DNA of 64,000 nucleotides from positions 62,001-126,000 of IMG/VR virus record IMGVR_UViG_3300020463_000008. One strand, written 5' to 3'. The translations under genes were made by a program, and so were the position numbers. The stretch is from a virus. This document shows positions 8,000 to 15,644 of the stretch, piece by piece. Under the pieces are notes generated by a model, which worked only from the letters and a program-made list of their open reading frames with translations, did no database searches and had not been told where the DNA came from. Within the stretch, counting starts at the first letter, position 1. Each line of letters begins with the position of its first letter.

Positions 8000-8075
8000 T
8001 GGCGAACTCAACAGGACTCGAACCTGTAATACAAGTTTAGAAGACTAGTGTGATATCCAGTTTCACCATGAGTCC
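8000..8075 (-). tRNA. tRNA-Arg (anticodon UCU)
   Basis: The 76-nt cloverleaf reads on the minus strand. The acceptor GGACTCA pairs with TGAGTTC (one G-T wobble), the D stem is GTGA/TCAC, the anticodon loop CTTCTAA gives UCU, and the T stem ACAGG/CCTGT encloses TTCGAGT. CCA is encoded. The anticodon stem CTAGT/ACTTG has one T-T mismatch. It reads AGA (and AGG), a frequent Arg codon in these AT-rich genes, so it probably supplements the host pool. Confidence 0.9.
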
Positions 8076-8091
8076 TACCACTCTAATAGCA

Positions 8092-8121
8092 AAAGGGAAG
8101 GAGATGGCAGTCCTTCCCTTT
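8092..8121 (-). terminator. Hairpin after the 146-aa gene, before the tRNA
   Basis: On the minus strand an 11-bp stem AAAGGGAAGGA / TCCTTCCCTTT with an 8-nt loop is followed by TGCTATTAG. It lies 16 bp below the stop of the 146-aa gene and 16 bp above the tRNA. It may terminate the CobS unit partially, or mark the tRNA 5' processing region. Confidence 0.6.
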
Positions 8122-8137
8122 CTATCATCAGCTATCG

Positions 8138-8578
8138 TCAGTCAATAACAGATGAATTCCTCAAGTCAGGAACTGAAGTGCCATCTTCTTTAGTAGTTTC
8201 GATATTAATACCGAAGTCCTTCAGTTCCTGGACAAAGTCCACATCTTCCTCGTCTTTTATGACAAACTTTGGTGCTGGTAAACGAGAAACTCTAATATCA
8301 TCTGCTTCACGAATCGCCATTTCAGGATCCGCATTTGGAGCAGGAAAGAAATAGATGCCTTTGTCGATCTTGTTAATCTTATAATTCCAGTTAGGTGTGC
8401 CAATTTTAGGAAAGGATTTATCAGCTTCATGTTTTGCTTTCAGCTTAACAATTCCTTCAGTACATTGTTCCAATGTTATTGCACCACCAGATGAGAGGTC
8501 TGGGTAGATCTCTATCATGTTATCTACCCACCTCTTTTGGAACTTTGTTAGTGAATAATATTCAACTAAGTCTGACAT
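8138..8578 (-). CDS. 146-aa protein sharing an N-terminal domain with the CobS-like ATPase
   Basis: No named family is recognised. Residues 10-75 follow the same pattern as the N-terminus of the neighbouring CobS-like protein: a helix ending in (I/L)(Y/F)P(D/E), an (M/I)T.(E/A)Q helix, a Lys-rich segment, GTP.W, then GxYxxP. The C-terminal half is acidic. Its ATG overlaps the CobS stop (TAATG-type, shared base 8578), so the two are coupled. It is probably an accessory partner of the ATPase, perhaps competing for or sharing the same binding site. This is inferred from context only. Confidence 0.55.
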   Translation of the reverse strand: MSDLVEYYSLTKFQKRWVDNMIEIYPDLSSGGAITLEQCTEGIVKLKAKHEADKSFPKIGTPNWNYKINKIDKGIYFFPAPNADPEMAIREADDIRVSRLPAPKFVIKDEEDVDFVQELKDFGINIETTKEDGTSVPDLRNSSVID

Positions 8579-9768
8579 TATATACCCTCCGATTCAGATG
8601 TATATGGATTTCTATCTTCTTCAACCTCTGCTGCTTCAGGAAGTAAATCTTCCCCAGCAGAGATCTTAGAGTAAAGATCTAAGAAAGCCATTTTAGTGAC
8701 TTCATCAAATCTATTCAAGCACAGCTCAATCGCTTTAGCTTCTTTTTTGAAGATAGAGAATGCTCTCACAATGTGAGTCAATCTTCTAGTCGTAATGTTT
8801 TCATCACAACCACCATCATCAAAAGTCTTACGAACAACCTCTGCCCACTTAACTAAGTTAGAAGCAAAGTCACCAGAGTCTTTACACTCATAATGGTTAA
8901 GAAGATTTTCAACAATCTTCAACTCTGTTTTTTGGTTAGGATAAGGTTGGTTGAAAGTGACAGCAAATCTTTCTAAGAATGCTTCATTAAGAACATTAGT
9001 CCCGATGTATCTACCATCATCAGATCCTTTACCTTTAGTGTTTGCAGTAGCAAAGATGTTAAATCCTTTAGCAGGAGTTATCATTTCATTTTTTAGTTTG
9101 AAATAAAATGGTTTTCCTTCAAGGATAGGTTGTAAACAAAGTAGAGTATTTGCTCCACCAGCATCAATCTCATCAAGAAGAAGTGGAATACCAAATCTCA
9201 TTGCGATAACAACTGGACCTTCAACAATCTCAACATTACCATCAACCAAAGTTTTAGAACCAATCAATTGGTCTTCATCAGTCATAGTATTAAGATTGAC
9301 ACGAATAAGAGGTTTTTTCTGCTTAGCACAGATTTGCTCAATAGTCGTAGATTTACCATTACCAGTTGGACCAGCAATGTAAGAAGGATAGAACATACCA
9401 GATCTAACAATATGATTTAGATCGGTGTAGTTTCCGAAAGCAACATAGTTAGGATCCACAGCTGGGATTAAACTATCTCTATCCACAGTAGAAGATAAAG
9501 CAGAAGATTTCAAAGGAACCACTTTTGGTGGCACTTCAGTTTCAGCTACAGTATTTGCTACTGGTTTTGTTATAGAACCTCCAGGAATTACATAGAGTGC
9601 TGGGGAAGCACCTGCAACTTTGTTTTCCCAGACTATGCCTGGAACTGGAGTACCTGACTTTCTAACAGCCAGAACCTGTGCTTGAGTCATTTCTTGACTC
9701 ACTGCAACTTCAGGAAAGAGCTCGTATGCTTTTTCAATAAATGCAGTTTGTTTTGATAAGTTTGTCAT
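8578..9768 (-). CDS. cobS: CobS-like / MoxR-type AAA+ ATPase
   Basis: This 396-aa AAA+ ATPase has Walker A GPTGNGKS at 133-140, Walker B LLLDEID at 196-202, sensor-1 N243 and an arginine-finger region ERF at 266-268. Cobaltochelatase CobS and MoxR proteins work with a VWA-domain partner. Here the likely partner is the 785-aa VWA metallopeptidase, whose upstream region is a near copy of this gene's. The first 70 residues are a small domain shared with the next gene. The name cobS is used for such genes in marine T4-like phages, but a real role in cobalamin synthesis is unproven. A weak GAGG site precedes the ATG. Confidence 0.85.
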   Translation of the reverse strand: MTNLSKQTAFIEKAYELFPEVAVSQEMTQAQVLAVRKSGTPVPGIVWENKVAGASPALYVIPGGSITKPVANTVAETEVPPKVVPLKSSALSSTVDRDSLIPAVDPNYVAFGNYTDLNHIVRSGMFYPSYIAGPTGNGKSTTIEQICAKQKKPLIRVNLNTMTDEDQLIGSKTLVDGNVEIVEGPVVIAMRFGIPLLLDEIDAGGANTLLCLQPILEGKPFYFKLKNEMITPAKGFNIFATANTKGKGSDDGRYIGTNVLNEAFLERFAVTFNQPYPNQKTELKIVENLLNHYECKDSGDFASNLVKWAEVVRKTFDDGGCDENITTRRLTHIVRAFSIFKKEAKAIELCLNRFDEVTKMAFLDLYSKISAGEDLLPEAAEVEEDRNPYTSESEGI

Positions 9769-9792
9769 AATATAATTTTACCTCGCTTTTTT

Positions 9793-9892
9793 AATTATCA
9801 ATACAAGTATTCTACTAAATTTTGACCCAAAAGTAAAGCATTATTTCACTTTTTTTTAGTTTATTTTGTTATTAAAAAACAATGACTTATAA
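9793..9892 (-). repeat. Duplicated control region, copy 1 (before cobS)
   Basis: About 100 bp is nearly identical to 14794-14893. It includes the promoter, about 25 bp below it and about 55 bp above it, differing by scattered substitutions and single-base indels. The conservation goes beyond the -35 and -10 boxes, so a shared regulator site or a recent duplication is likely. Confidence 0.8.
9809..9837 (-). promoter_or_regulatory. Early-type promoter for cobS
   Basis: On the minus strand, TGCTTTACT-type -35 (hexamer TTTACT 9832-9837), a 17-nt spacer and TAGAAT (9809-9814). The leader is about 35 nt with a weak ribosome site. AATGCTTTA just at the -35 also resembles a T4 MotA box, but the distance fits the -35 role better. 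Confidence 0.65.
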
Positions 9893-9895
9893 CCT

Positions 9896-10153
9896 TTATT
9901 TGCTTTCAGCCAAAAAATTATTGAAAGATATCTGTCCAGATGGCTCTTTCCAGGTCCCATCAGTGTTATAATGGACAGGCATTTCTTTAGTTTTATCATA
10001 TTCTAAAATAGTCTTTTTAATATGATATCCTTCTTCATTCTTCATACTCATAAATTTATGAAGCACTTTATTATTTGGATCTACTCTCCAAAGTTCGATG
10101 GCAAGATAATCTATAACCTTTTCATCCATACTAGTTTTCAAATGTTTTCCCAT
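9896..10153 (-). CDS. 85-aa protein of unknown function
   Basis: This small soluble, mostly polar protein has several Lys and aromatic residues (LAIELWRVDPNNKVLHKF in the first half, TDGTWKEPSG near the end). There is no signal peptide and no membrane segment. An AGGAG site lies before ATG 10151-10153. It is the last gene of the small unit that starts near 14776 and ends just above the cobS control region. No family is recognised. Confidence 0.65.
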   Translation of the reverse strand: MGKHLKTSMDEKVIDYLAIELWRVDPNNKVLHKFMSMKNEEGYHIKKTILEYDKTKEMPVHYNTDGTWKEPSGQISFNNFLAESK

Positions 10154-10170
10154 AATATATTTCTCCTTTG

Positions 10171-10248
10171 TTAATGGTAGTGTTTTATTACACCTGCTAT
10201 AATAAAGAAGCAGGTAATAATCTCTAAATAAAATTTAAACTTTTTCAT
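10171..10248 (-). CDS. 25-aa putative membrane peptide
   Basis: A 26-codon ORF between the 85-aa gene and the sulfotransferase encodes MKKFKF followed by a hydrophobic stretch and a short basic tail. The ribosome site is poor (GAGAC). The size is marginal, and only the membrane-like composition and the tight fit in the gap support it. Confidence 0.35.
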   Translation of the reverse strand: MKKFKFYLEIITCFFIIAGVIKHYH

Positions 10249-10257
10249 TGTCTCAAC

Positions 10258-10914
10258 TTAGTAGTTAAATAAATCAAAGTCTTCTTTATAAAGATCTTCA
10301 ATTAAAGTTTTGCCAGCATCAATATATTCACTATCACTATGCTCTGGCATTCTAGTGGTAGTATTGAGATGAACATCATAGTTTTCATCTTCAATCTTTT
10401 TTGCGACTACATTAGATTTAATCCATAAGTTTTGTTGTAGCCATGGGCGATATACAAAATATTCATCCATCTCTTTATTTGCTTTTCCTATAATCTCTAA
10501 CCAACGACAATAGTTTTCTGTATTAGGATCTTTAGTAAGAATGTTTAATTTATTAAAAAGCATTTTATCAAACTTACTTGGATTCTTCATAAAGAGTTCT
10601 GTAGCATTTAATCCTATCGTTTGTTTATGTTCACTAATTTGAAATTCAATTCTATCAGGCGATATATATTTCTGTGGCATATATTGAAGTTCATAATAAA
10701 ACAAATACATAGATAACATTCTATTATGTGGATTTCTTACATGCGTATAGATACAATCATAATCTTTATACATTTCATCATAAGGACTATGTTTTCCTGT
10801 TGGTACTTCTTGAAACTCATCGCCATACTTTTCAATCAAACTATATTTCTCAGTTGTCCCACCTGTCTTAGGAATGTGAATGTAATAAACTTTTTTTGGA
10901 ACTATGTATGTCAT
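10258..10914 (-). CDS. Sulfotransferase, PAPS-dependent family-2 type
   Basis: The 218-aa protein has the 5'-phosphosulfate loop HIPKTGGTT at residues 13-21 and the 3'-phosphate motif VRNPHNRMLSMY at 59-70 (R60, S68). These are the two hallmarks of membrane-type sulfotransferases acting on glycans. No transmembrane segment is present, so it would act in the cytoplasm. I chose the ATG at 10914 because it overlaps the upstream stop (ATGA). A longer TTG start at 10923 lacks support. It pairs with the glycosyltransferase upstream, so the two may decorate a surface or virion glycan. Confidence 0.8.
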   Translation of the reverse strand: MTYIVPKKVYYIHIPKTGGTTEKYSLIEKYGDEFQEVPTGKHSPYDEMYKDYDCIYTHVRNPHNRMLSMYLFYYELQYMPQKYISPDRIEFQISEHKQTIGLNATELFMKNPSKFDKMLFNKLNILTKDPNTENYCRWLEIIGKANKEMDEYFVYRPWLQQNLWIKSNVVAKKIEDENYDVHLNTTTRMPEHSDSEYIDAGKTLIEDLYKEDFDLFNY

Positions 10915-11747
10915 TCTACCCAATCAACTTTAATTTTTTTTCTCGGTGCTTTTGGTGGAAGATAACTTTTAAAAGTTTCAATCCATTTTTCTTTTGGTCT
11001 TGTGAAAGAATACATATACAGTCCTCGTTCATTTGGCATATATCTATATAATTCATCATCATGAATATATTGTAGTTTTAATTCTTTTCGTTTATTCATC
11101 ATATAGGCATCCATCATAAAGATAATATCTTCACCAACTTTAAGATCTTCTTTAAATTTTAATTTATGATACGATCCTTTATGAAAGCCAATCAATCTAT
11201 TTAATGTACCTTTCTCATTCTTAGGATGCTGATAAAATTTATTTACCATTTCTTCCATCTCAAGCATTGTAGCAATCCATGTATCAGGTCTTTTAAATTC
11301 TTCTTCTAGTTCTCCCATTATCTTTTGTGCTAGTACTGTACCATCTGCTTTTAAAGTTTCTCCTTGCCATTCCATTTTACCACCAGAAGTAAATAAGAAG
11401 TCACCTGTAAATTGTTTTTTAAATAGTTTGGGCATAGTATCACCCCAAACATCATCGCCATCTATCATAAAACAATAGTCAAAAAATCTTAAATTAGTAT
11501 CCATACCAAAGTGTTGCATCATTCTATTTTTACCAAGTCCTGGCATACCATTAGATACACTAGAGGAAAAATAATGGCATTTATCTTTTACTGCATTCTT
11601 CATCAGGTCAATATGAAAGTTATCATTAGAATTATCATGTACCCATATAGGATATCCTTGACATGACTCCATACATCGTAATACATCAAATTTTGTTTGA
11701 TGCGTACTTGTTAAAATTCCAATGACTGCTCTATGACCTGAATACAT
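10911..11747 (-). CDS. Glycosyltransferase-like protein, GT-A type
   Basis: The 278-aa protein begins with a nucleotide-sugar-type strand (HRAVIGILTSTH) and carries a D-G-D-D motif at 96-99, in the position of the metal-binding DxD of GT-A enzymes. The C-terminus is Lys/Pro rich (PPKAPRKKIK). The start at ATG 11745-11747 has CAGGAA 8 nt upstream and overlaps the stop of the 75-aa gene (TAATG). A longer ORF to 11798 would need a start inside the neighbour. The sugar and acceptor are unknown. Confidence 0.65.
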   Translation of the reverse strand: MYSGHRAVIGILTSTHQTKFDVLRCMESCQGYPIWVHDNSNDNFHIDLMKNAVKDKCHYFSSSVSNGMPGLGKNRMMQHFGMDTNLRFFDYCFMIDGDDVWGDTMPKLFKKQFTGDFLFTSGGKMEWQGETLKADGTVLAQKIMGELEEEFKRPDTWIATMLEMEEMVNKFYQHPKNEKGTLNRLIGFHKGSYHKLKFKEDLKVGEDIIFMMDAYMMNKRKELKLQYIHDDELYRYMPNERGLYMYSFTRPKEKWIETFKSYLPPKAPRKKIKVDWVE

Positions 11748-11974
11748 TAAGTTTTTCCTGAGCAAAGAAATAAAGGAATACCACCATTGTGTTGCCACTG
11801 TTGAGTACTGCCTTGAGTTTTCGCAATTGCATATGCTTCTTTTTTAGTATCGCAATATACAATAATTTTATTTTGTATGTCACCACCATTTTCAATTACT
11901 TGAAATTTTTTACCAAGTCTTTTTACATGGTATCTTAATTTTTTAGATGGTGGTGGGGTTTTCTCTTTTCTCAT
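11747..11974 (-). CDS. 75-aa DUF2188-like protein
   Basis: The protein has a basic N-terminus (RKEKTPPPSKKLRYHVKR), two short strands, and then DTKKEAYAIAKTQG followed by a QHNGGIP strand. This is the pattern of DUF2188-type small beta-alpha-beta proteins. Their role is unknown. It overlaps the 115-aa gene by 4 bp (ATGA) and the glycosyltransferase by 1 bp (TAATG), so all three are translated as one coupled unit. Confidence 0.55.
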   Translation of the reverse strand: MRKEKTPPPSKKLRYHVKRLGKKFQVIENGGDIQNKIIVYCDTKKEAYAIAKTQGSTQQWQHNGGIPLFLCSGKT

Positions 11975-12318
11975 AATGTTGTGCCATGTCCTTCCTTTTT
12001 AGCATTTATTAAGAGGTTTGCTCGGCTTTGAACCCACTCGTCTTTGAGAGGTAAATGATGACCAGTGGATCCATCCCACCGAGCAAATGCTTCGTCATAG
12101 AAATCTATGGTACAAAGCAGGGGATTATCGTTTTGCAACGATGTAAGTTCGTCAGCCCATTTCTGCCAAGTATGGTCATCGACTATACTTTCATCCATCT
12201 CATAATATATGCAGGAATGAACTAACATCTGACTTCTTCTTTGTTTAATCTTTTCTTTTAACTTTTGCGATTCTTCGTTAGTAGTGTCTATCGGTAAAGC
12301 CATTGCATCATCTCCCAT
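11971..12318 (-). CDS. 115-aa protein resembling the Ia domain of NAD-dependent ligases
   Basis: The middle (HSCIYYEMDESIVDDHTWQKWADEL) follows the Y-x-Y-Y...D-x-x-(I/V)-x-D-x-x-(Y/W) pattern of the N-terminal Ia domain of bacterial DNA ligase, which contacts the NMN part of NAD. The nucleotidyltransferase domain is missing, so it is not a ligase. Similar stand-alone proteins occur in phages. It might bind NAD or a nucleotide, but this is only an analogy. It overlaps the 43-aa gene by 31 bp. Confidence 0.5.
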   Translation of the reverse strand: MGDDAMALPIDTTNEESQKLKEKIKQRRSQMLVHSCIYYEMDESIVDDHTWQKWADELTSLQNDNPLLCTIDFYDEAFARWDGSTGHHLPLKDEWVQSRANLLINAKKEGHGTTL

Positions 12319-12419
12319 GGTTCATGTTGACTGCCATATGGACTTAACCATATAATCATACCCACCGCAAACATTGCGATCGCTAATCCTAAGATTAAAG
12401 GTTTTAAATCATTCATCAT
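12288..12419 (-). CDS. 43-aa single-pass membrane peptide
   Basis: The ORF starts at ATG 12417-12419, overlapping the stop of the VWA gene (TAATG), with AAGGG 7 nt upstream. A hydrophobic segment at about residues 7-25 (LILGLAIAMFAVGMIIW) is followed by a polar, Trp-containing tail. It is probably an inner-membrane peptide. Overlap with both neighbours fits a real gene in a tightly packed unit. No family is recognised. Confidence 0.55.
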   Translation of the reverse strand: MMNDLKPLILGLAIAMFAVGMIIWLSPYGSQHEPWEMMQWLYR

Positions 12420-14776
12420 TATGCTACCCTTTCTACGAATGTACTCATTAATACTTTCGATTGTCTATTTTGTTTTAGACCTTTAGAGAACTGCCTAGCA
12501 ATCTGGGCAGCAGACTTTTGACCATCGATAGAAATCTCAGCATTTGCTGGATTAAGTTTTTTAATATCAAGAAAGAACATCTCGTCACGACCAGTTCCTT
12601 CAGAGAAAGATGCCCAGCCATTATTTCTACGAATAAGAACTCTAGAAGCATCTCTATCAAATCTATCAGAGTCTTTGATATTATATCTAGCGAACTCACC
12701 AATTCCTTGTTGAGTATTTCTACCAAGGAAATAACCAATAGTAGAAGCACCATATCTTGTTTTAATCATATCAAGATATGCATAGTCATAAGGAGAGCCA
12801 CCCATTTCATGTTTGTCAGAGACTTTATAATGTTTCTTAGTCACAGGATCTACAAGAGTATCAACTCGTTTCACACTCCATTTGGTTTCAACACCCATGT
12901 TTCTTAGTTTCTCATGGTTGCATTGCATACCTCTAGACCATCCTGCTCCATCAGTCAAAGTTATAAAGTTCATTTTATCAATATTATGTTTTTTGACAAA
13001 TCTACCAGTATAACCAACAGCAACTTCAAGTGCTTCACTCAAAGGAGTACCAGATAATGCTAACTCACGAGAGTAATGCCATACATGAGAGTGTAGCATA
13101 TAACACATACAATCAAAATCTTTTTGGTTCATATCATTAGTAAGAAGCTGGTAATACCACATTTCTTGTCTTTGCATGTAAGCAGTATTTTCTTCTCTTA
13201 GTTTTTCAGCAAACTTTCTCATGATATCTTTTTTACCTTCAGTCAAAGGATCTTTTTCATTATAAGAATTATCATGATTAGAGAAAGCAAGAACTTCAAA
13301 AGGAATATTTACTTTACGACAGAAAGTAGATAATACAATTACTTGCCTGATAGTATCTCTCATAATAGAGTGCATAGAACCAGACCAGTCAACCACCATA
13401 ATGAAACCATGATTTTTATCATCAGAACATACTTGTATTCTTTTAAATAAATCTTCAGACAGTTTATAGTTATATAATTTGTTAGCATTTAACTGACCAG
13501 ACTTAGCAGTTTCAGTACGAGCATATCTTTGAGCAGATTTTTTCATCTCAAACTCTTTTACCATATAATCAATATCAGACTTAATATTGTTCATGAAGTT
13601 ATCATAATCTTCTTTATAGTAAGCACCAGATGTAGCACCAAGATAAGGTCGGCACTCATCATATCTGTCAAACATATAGATATAATCGTAATGACCTTTA
13701 TCATTTATAACATGGTCATCACCATTGATTCTATCAAGAACAGATTGTTTAGTGACACACTCAGGATCGTTAGCATCAACTGGGTCACCCCACTTATCAG
13801 TAGGCTGTCCTTCAGGAATCTTAGTAAGCATATCTAAGATTTGCTTGTAAGTAATAATAGGATCTGTACCATAAGGATATTCAGGAACATCAAGAGTTCT
13901 AAAAATTTTATTATCAAGTTGAGCATGGTCTTCCATACTTTTATCAAGAGCATCCTGAGTAGCTGATTCTAATTCTCTCTCATCAAAAGTTGGAGGAGTT
14001 TCTTCAGCTTGATGCTCACCAGCTCCAGATCTAGACTTAGTATCTTCTTCATCTTTAGCAACAGTCTCTTCTTCATCATCATTTTCTGGAGCATCGCCTT
14101 CTTCATATTCATCATCATCAAAATCATCAGACTCTTGCTCTTCCATTTCTTCTTCATTATCTAAATCATCAAGATCGTTTTGTGCTTCTTGATATTGTTC
14201 AGCTTTTTTCTCTTCTTCTTTTTTCTTTTTATCACGAGCATACTCGGCTAACTCTTTAGCAAGTGCCACAACCTCATCAAAGTTTTTACAAGAATCAACT
14301 CTAGAAGCAATTGCAAATTCTTCTTTAGAAAATTTGATACCAGACTTAAGACCGATTTTAAAATAAAGATTAATTTTATCAATTAAGTTGAGAGAGTTTA
14401 CATCTTTATCACCAATCTGAAAGAAGTCATTATCAGCAAGAAGTTTGTACCCAGCAATAAAGTCAGTACGCAATCCAGGATATTGTTTTTGAATTAGTTT
14501 TTCAATACGAACATCTTCAATAACATTAGCATAATTTTTTACTAGTTTATCATCAAATGCTTTATCATTCATAATTTTTTTAGCAGGAGTATGTAGAGCA
14601 TGACCGACCTCATGACCAATCATAAGATTTTCTACATTTTCATCTAAGTTTACGAATGTTGGTAGAGTCAATGTTCTACCCACTACATCGAATGATGCAG
14701 TTGGAACTTTAGCACGAACGACATGGACATCCTCGGTGCTAAGTAATTTTGCTAATACATCTTTTGAATTATTCAC
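12419..14776 (-). CDS. VWA-domain protein with N-terminal zinc metallopeptidase motif (CobT-like layout)
   Basis: This 785-aa protein has three parts. Residues 1-180 hold a zincin motif HEVGH at 55-59 and a downstream NVIEDVRIE (84-92) that could give the third zinc ligand. Residues 185-260 are a very acidic linker. Residues 455-760 form a VWA domain with a MIDAS-type DWSGS at 463-467. Known proteins of this layout (CobT and similar VWA/metallopeptidase proteins) act with a MoxR/CobS ATPase, here the product of 8578-9768. It starts with GTG after GAGAGG. Whether it cuts a host, virion or regulatory protein is unknown. Confidence 0.85.
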   Translation of the reverse strand: MNNSKDVLAKLLSTEDVHVVRAKVPTASFDVVGRTLTLPTFVNLDENVENLMIGHEVGHALHTPAKKIMNDKAFDDKLVKNYANVIEDVRIEKLIQKQYPGLRTDFIAGYKLLADNDFFQIGDKDVNSLNLIDKINLYFKIGLKSGIKFSKEEFAIASRVDSCKNFDEVVALAKELAEYARDKKKKEEEKKAEQYQEAQNDLDDLDNEEEMEEQESDDFDDDEYEEGDAPENDDEEETVAKDEEDTKSRSGAGEHQAEETPPTFDERELESATQDALDKSMEDHAQLDNKIFRTLDVPEYPYGTDPIITYKQILDMLTKIPEGQPTDKWGDPVDANDPECVTKQSVLDRINGDDHVINDKGHYDYIYMFDRYDECRPYLGATSGAYYKEDYDNFMNNIKSDIDYMVKEFEMKKSAQRYARTETAKSGQLNANKLYNYKLSEDLFKRIQVCSDDKNHGFIMVVDWSGSMHSIMRDTIRQVIVLSTFCRKVNIPFEVLAFSNHDNSYNEKDPLTEGKKDIMRKFAEKLREENTAYMQRQEMWYYQLLTNDMNQKDFDCMCYMLHSHVWHYSRELALSGTPLSEALEVAVGYTGRFVKKHNIDKMNFITLTDGAGWSRGMQCNHEKLRNMGVETKWSVKRVDTLVDPVTKKHYKVSDKHEMGGSPYDYAYLDMIKTRYGASTIGYFLGRNTQQGIGEFARYNIKDSDRFDRDASRVLIRRNNGWASFSEGTGRDEMFFLDIKKLNPANAEISIDGQKSAAQIARQFSKGLKQNRQSKVLMSTFVERVA

Positions 14777-14793
14777 GATTTACCTCTCAATTA

Positions 14794-14893
14794 ATTATTC
14801 AATACAAGTATTCTACTAAATTTTGATGCAAAAGTAAAGCATTATTTCACCTTTTTTTATACTTTTTTGTTATATAAAAACAAGGACTTATAA
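14794..14893 (-). repeat. Duplicated control region, copy 2 (before the VWA gene)
   Basis: Partner of 9793-9892. The two share the promoter, the block CAATACAAGTATTCTAC below it, and a distinctive upstream end with GACTTATAAC. Conservation is clearly higher than among the other early promoters. Confidence 0.8.
14810..14838 (-). promoter_or_regulatory. Early-type promoter for the VWA gene
   Basis: On the minus strand, TTTACT (14833-14838), a 17-nt spacer and TAGAAT (14810-14815), with a leader of about 30 nt and a GAGAGG ribosome site before the GTG start. Confidence 0.65.
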
Positions 14894-15460
14894 CTAGGGA
14901 TTGAAATTTCCTCTAATTACTTGAGTTGTTCTTCCTCTTTTTGCGTCTTTTTTTAGTTTTTTAATTGCTCTTTTTAATTTCTCTCTCGAGACTCGTTGAG
15001 TAAAGTCTATCCCAATCATGTGGTCATACTCATGTTGGAATACTCGTGAAACATACCCAGAAAGGGTCGTCTTGATTTCTTCACCTTTGAATGTAAAATA
15101 CTTGACTTTAATAACTCTTGGTCGTGAAACCATTAGCCATAAATTTGGTCGGGATAAGCATCCCTCTGTCATAGATGTTTTATCTTCTGATGATTCTAAT
15201 ATTTCAGGATTAAAAATTGCCATGGCTGGCAAGTCCATTTGTTCTTCAGCAGTTAGTGCGAAAACTTTATATGGTAATCCTATTTGATTTGCTGATAGTC
15301 CAGCACCATTTAACTTTCTTGAAGTCTCGATTAATAAGAGTCCAAGTTTTGCTGCTTCTTCCATTGGGTACTCCTCAAACTTCCAGTCATCTTGTTCACT
15401 GGTAAGTAGAGGATCGTCCCATGGTATTAATTCACCTTTTACATTATCTAATATATTCAT
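14894..15460 (-). CDS. def: Peptide deformylase
   Basis: This metalloenzyme removes the N-formyl group from new proteins. All three family motifs are intact: GAGLSANQ at 52-59, EGCLS at 99-103 (metal ligand C101) and QHEYDH at 142-147 (H143, E144, H147). It has 188 aa with a Lys/Arg-rich C-terminal helix that could bind the ribosome. Phage deformylases are known from marine T4-like phages and have been linked to keeping host photosystem or phage proteins in production. It is the last gene of the 46/47 unit, just above the VWA control region. Confidence 0.93.
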   Translation of the reverse strand: MNILDNVKGELIPWDDPLLTSEQDDWKFEEYPMEEAAKLGLLLIETSRKLNGAGLSANQIGLPYKVFALTAEEQMDLPAMAIFNPEILESSEDKTSMTEGCLSRPNLWLMVSRPRVIKVKYFTFKGEEIKTTLSGYVSRVFQHEYDHMIGIDFTQRVSREKLKRAIKKLKKDAKRGRTTQVIRGNFNP

Positions 15461-15461
15461 T

Positions 15462-15641
15462 TTAGCTTATACCTAATTTCTCCGATACTAATGTCAATTT
15501 ATCTTTGACTGCTAGTTTCTTTAGTTTTAATTCTTTTAGTTGGGTTGTATCAAATTTATATTTCTCAACTTCTTTGTGTAGTTCCGAGTGTTCATAATTA
15601 AGTTTATTATATTGTTCCATTAGGTGTGCTTGTGCGTTCAT
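15462..15641 (-). CDS. 59-aa DUF465-like helical protein
   Basis: This is a short two-helix protein. LMEQYNKLNYEHSELHKEVEKYK forms the first helix, and LKELKLKKLAVKDKLTLV the second, matching the DUF465/YdcH pattern (H..L...(I/V)......LK..KL..KD.I). The function of that family is unknown. The ATG has GGAGG 7 nt upstream, formed by the last codons of gene 46. It ends 1 nt before the deformylase start. Confidence 0.65.
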   Translation of the reverse strand: MNAQAHLMEQYNKLNYEHSELHKEVEKYKFDTTQLKELKLKKLAVKDKLTLVSEKLGIS

Positions 15642-15644
15642 GAA

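Noticed and set aside
9838-9846. T4 MotA box (AATGCTTTA) as evidence of T4-type middle promoters
   Set aside because: The distance to the -10 is too long for MotA use, and TTTACT with 17 nt to TAGAAT explains all sites. No motA gene is visible in the window.
12475-12753. Overlapping minus-strand ORF of 92 aa inside the VWA gene
   Set aside because: Another frame of a clearly coding region with no ribosome site and Leu/Ile-rich nonsense composition.
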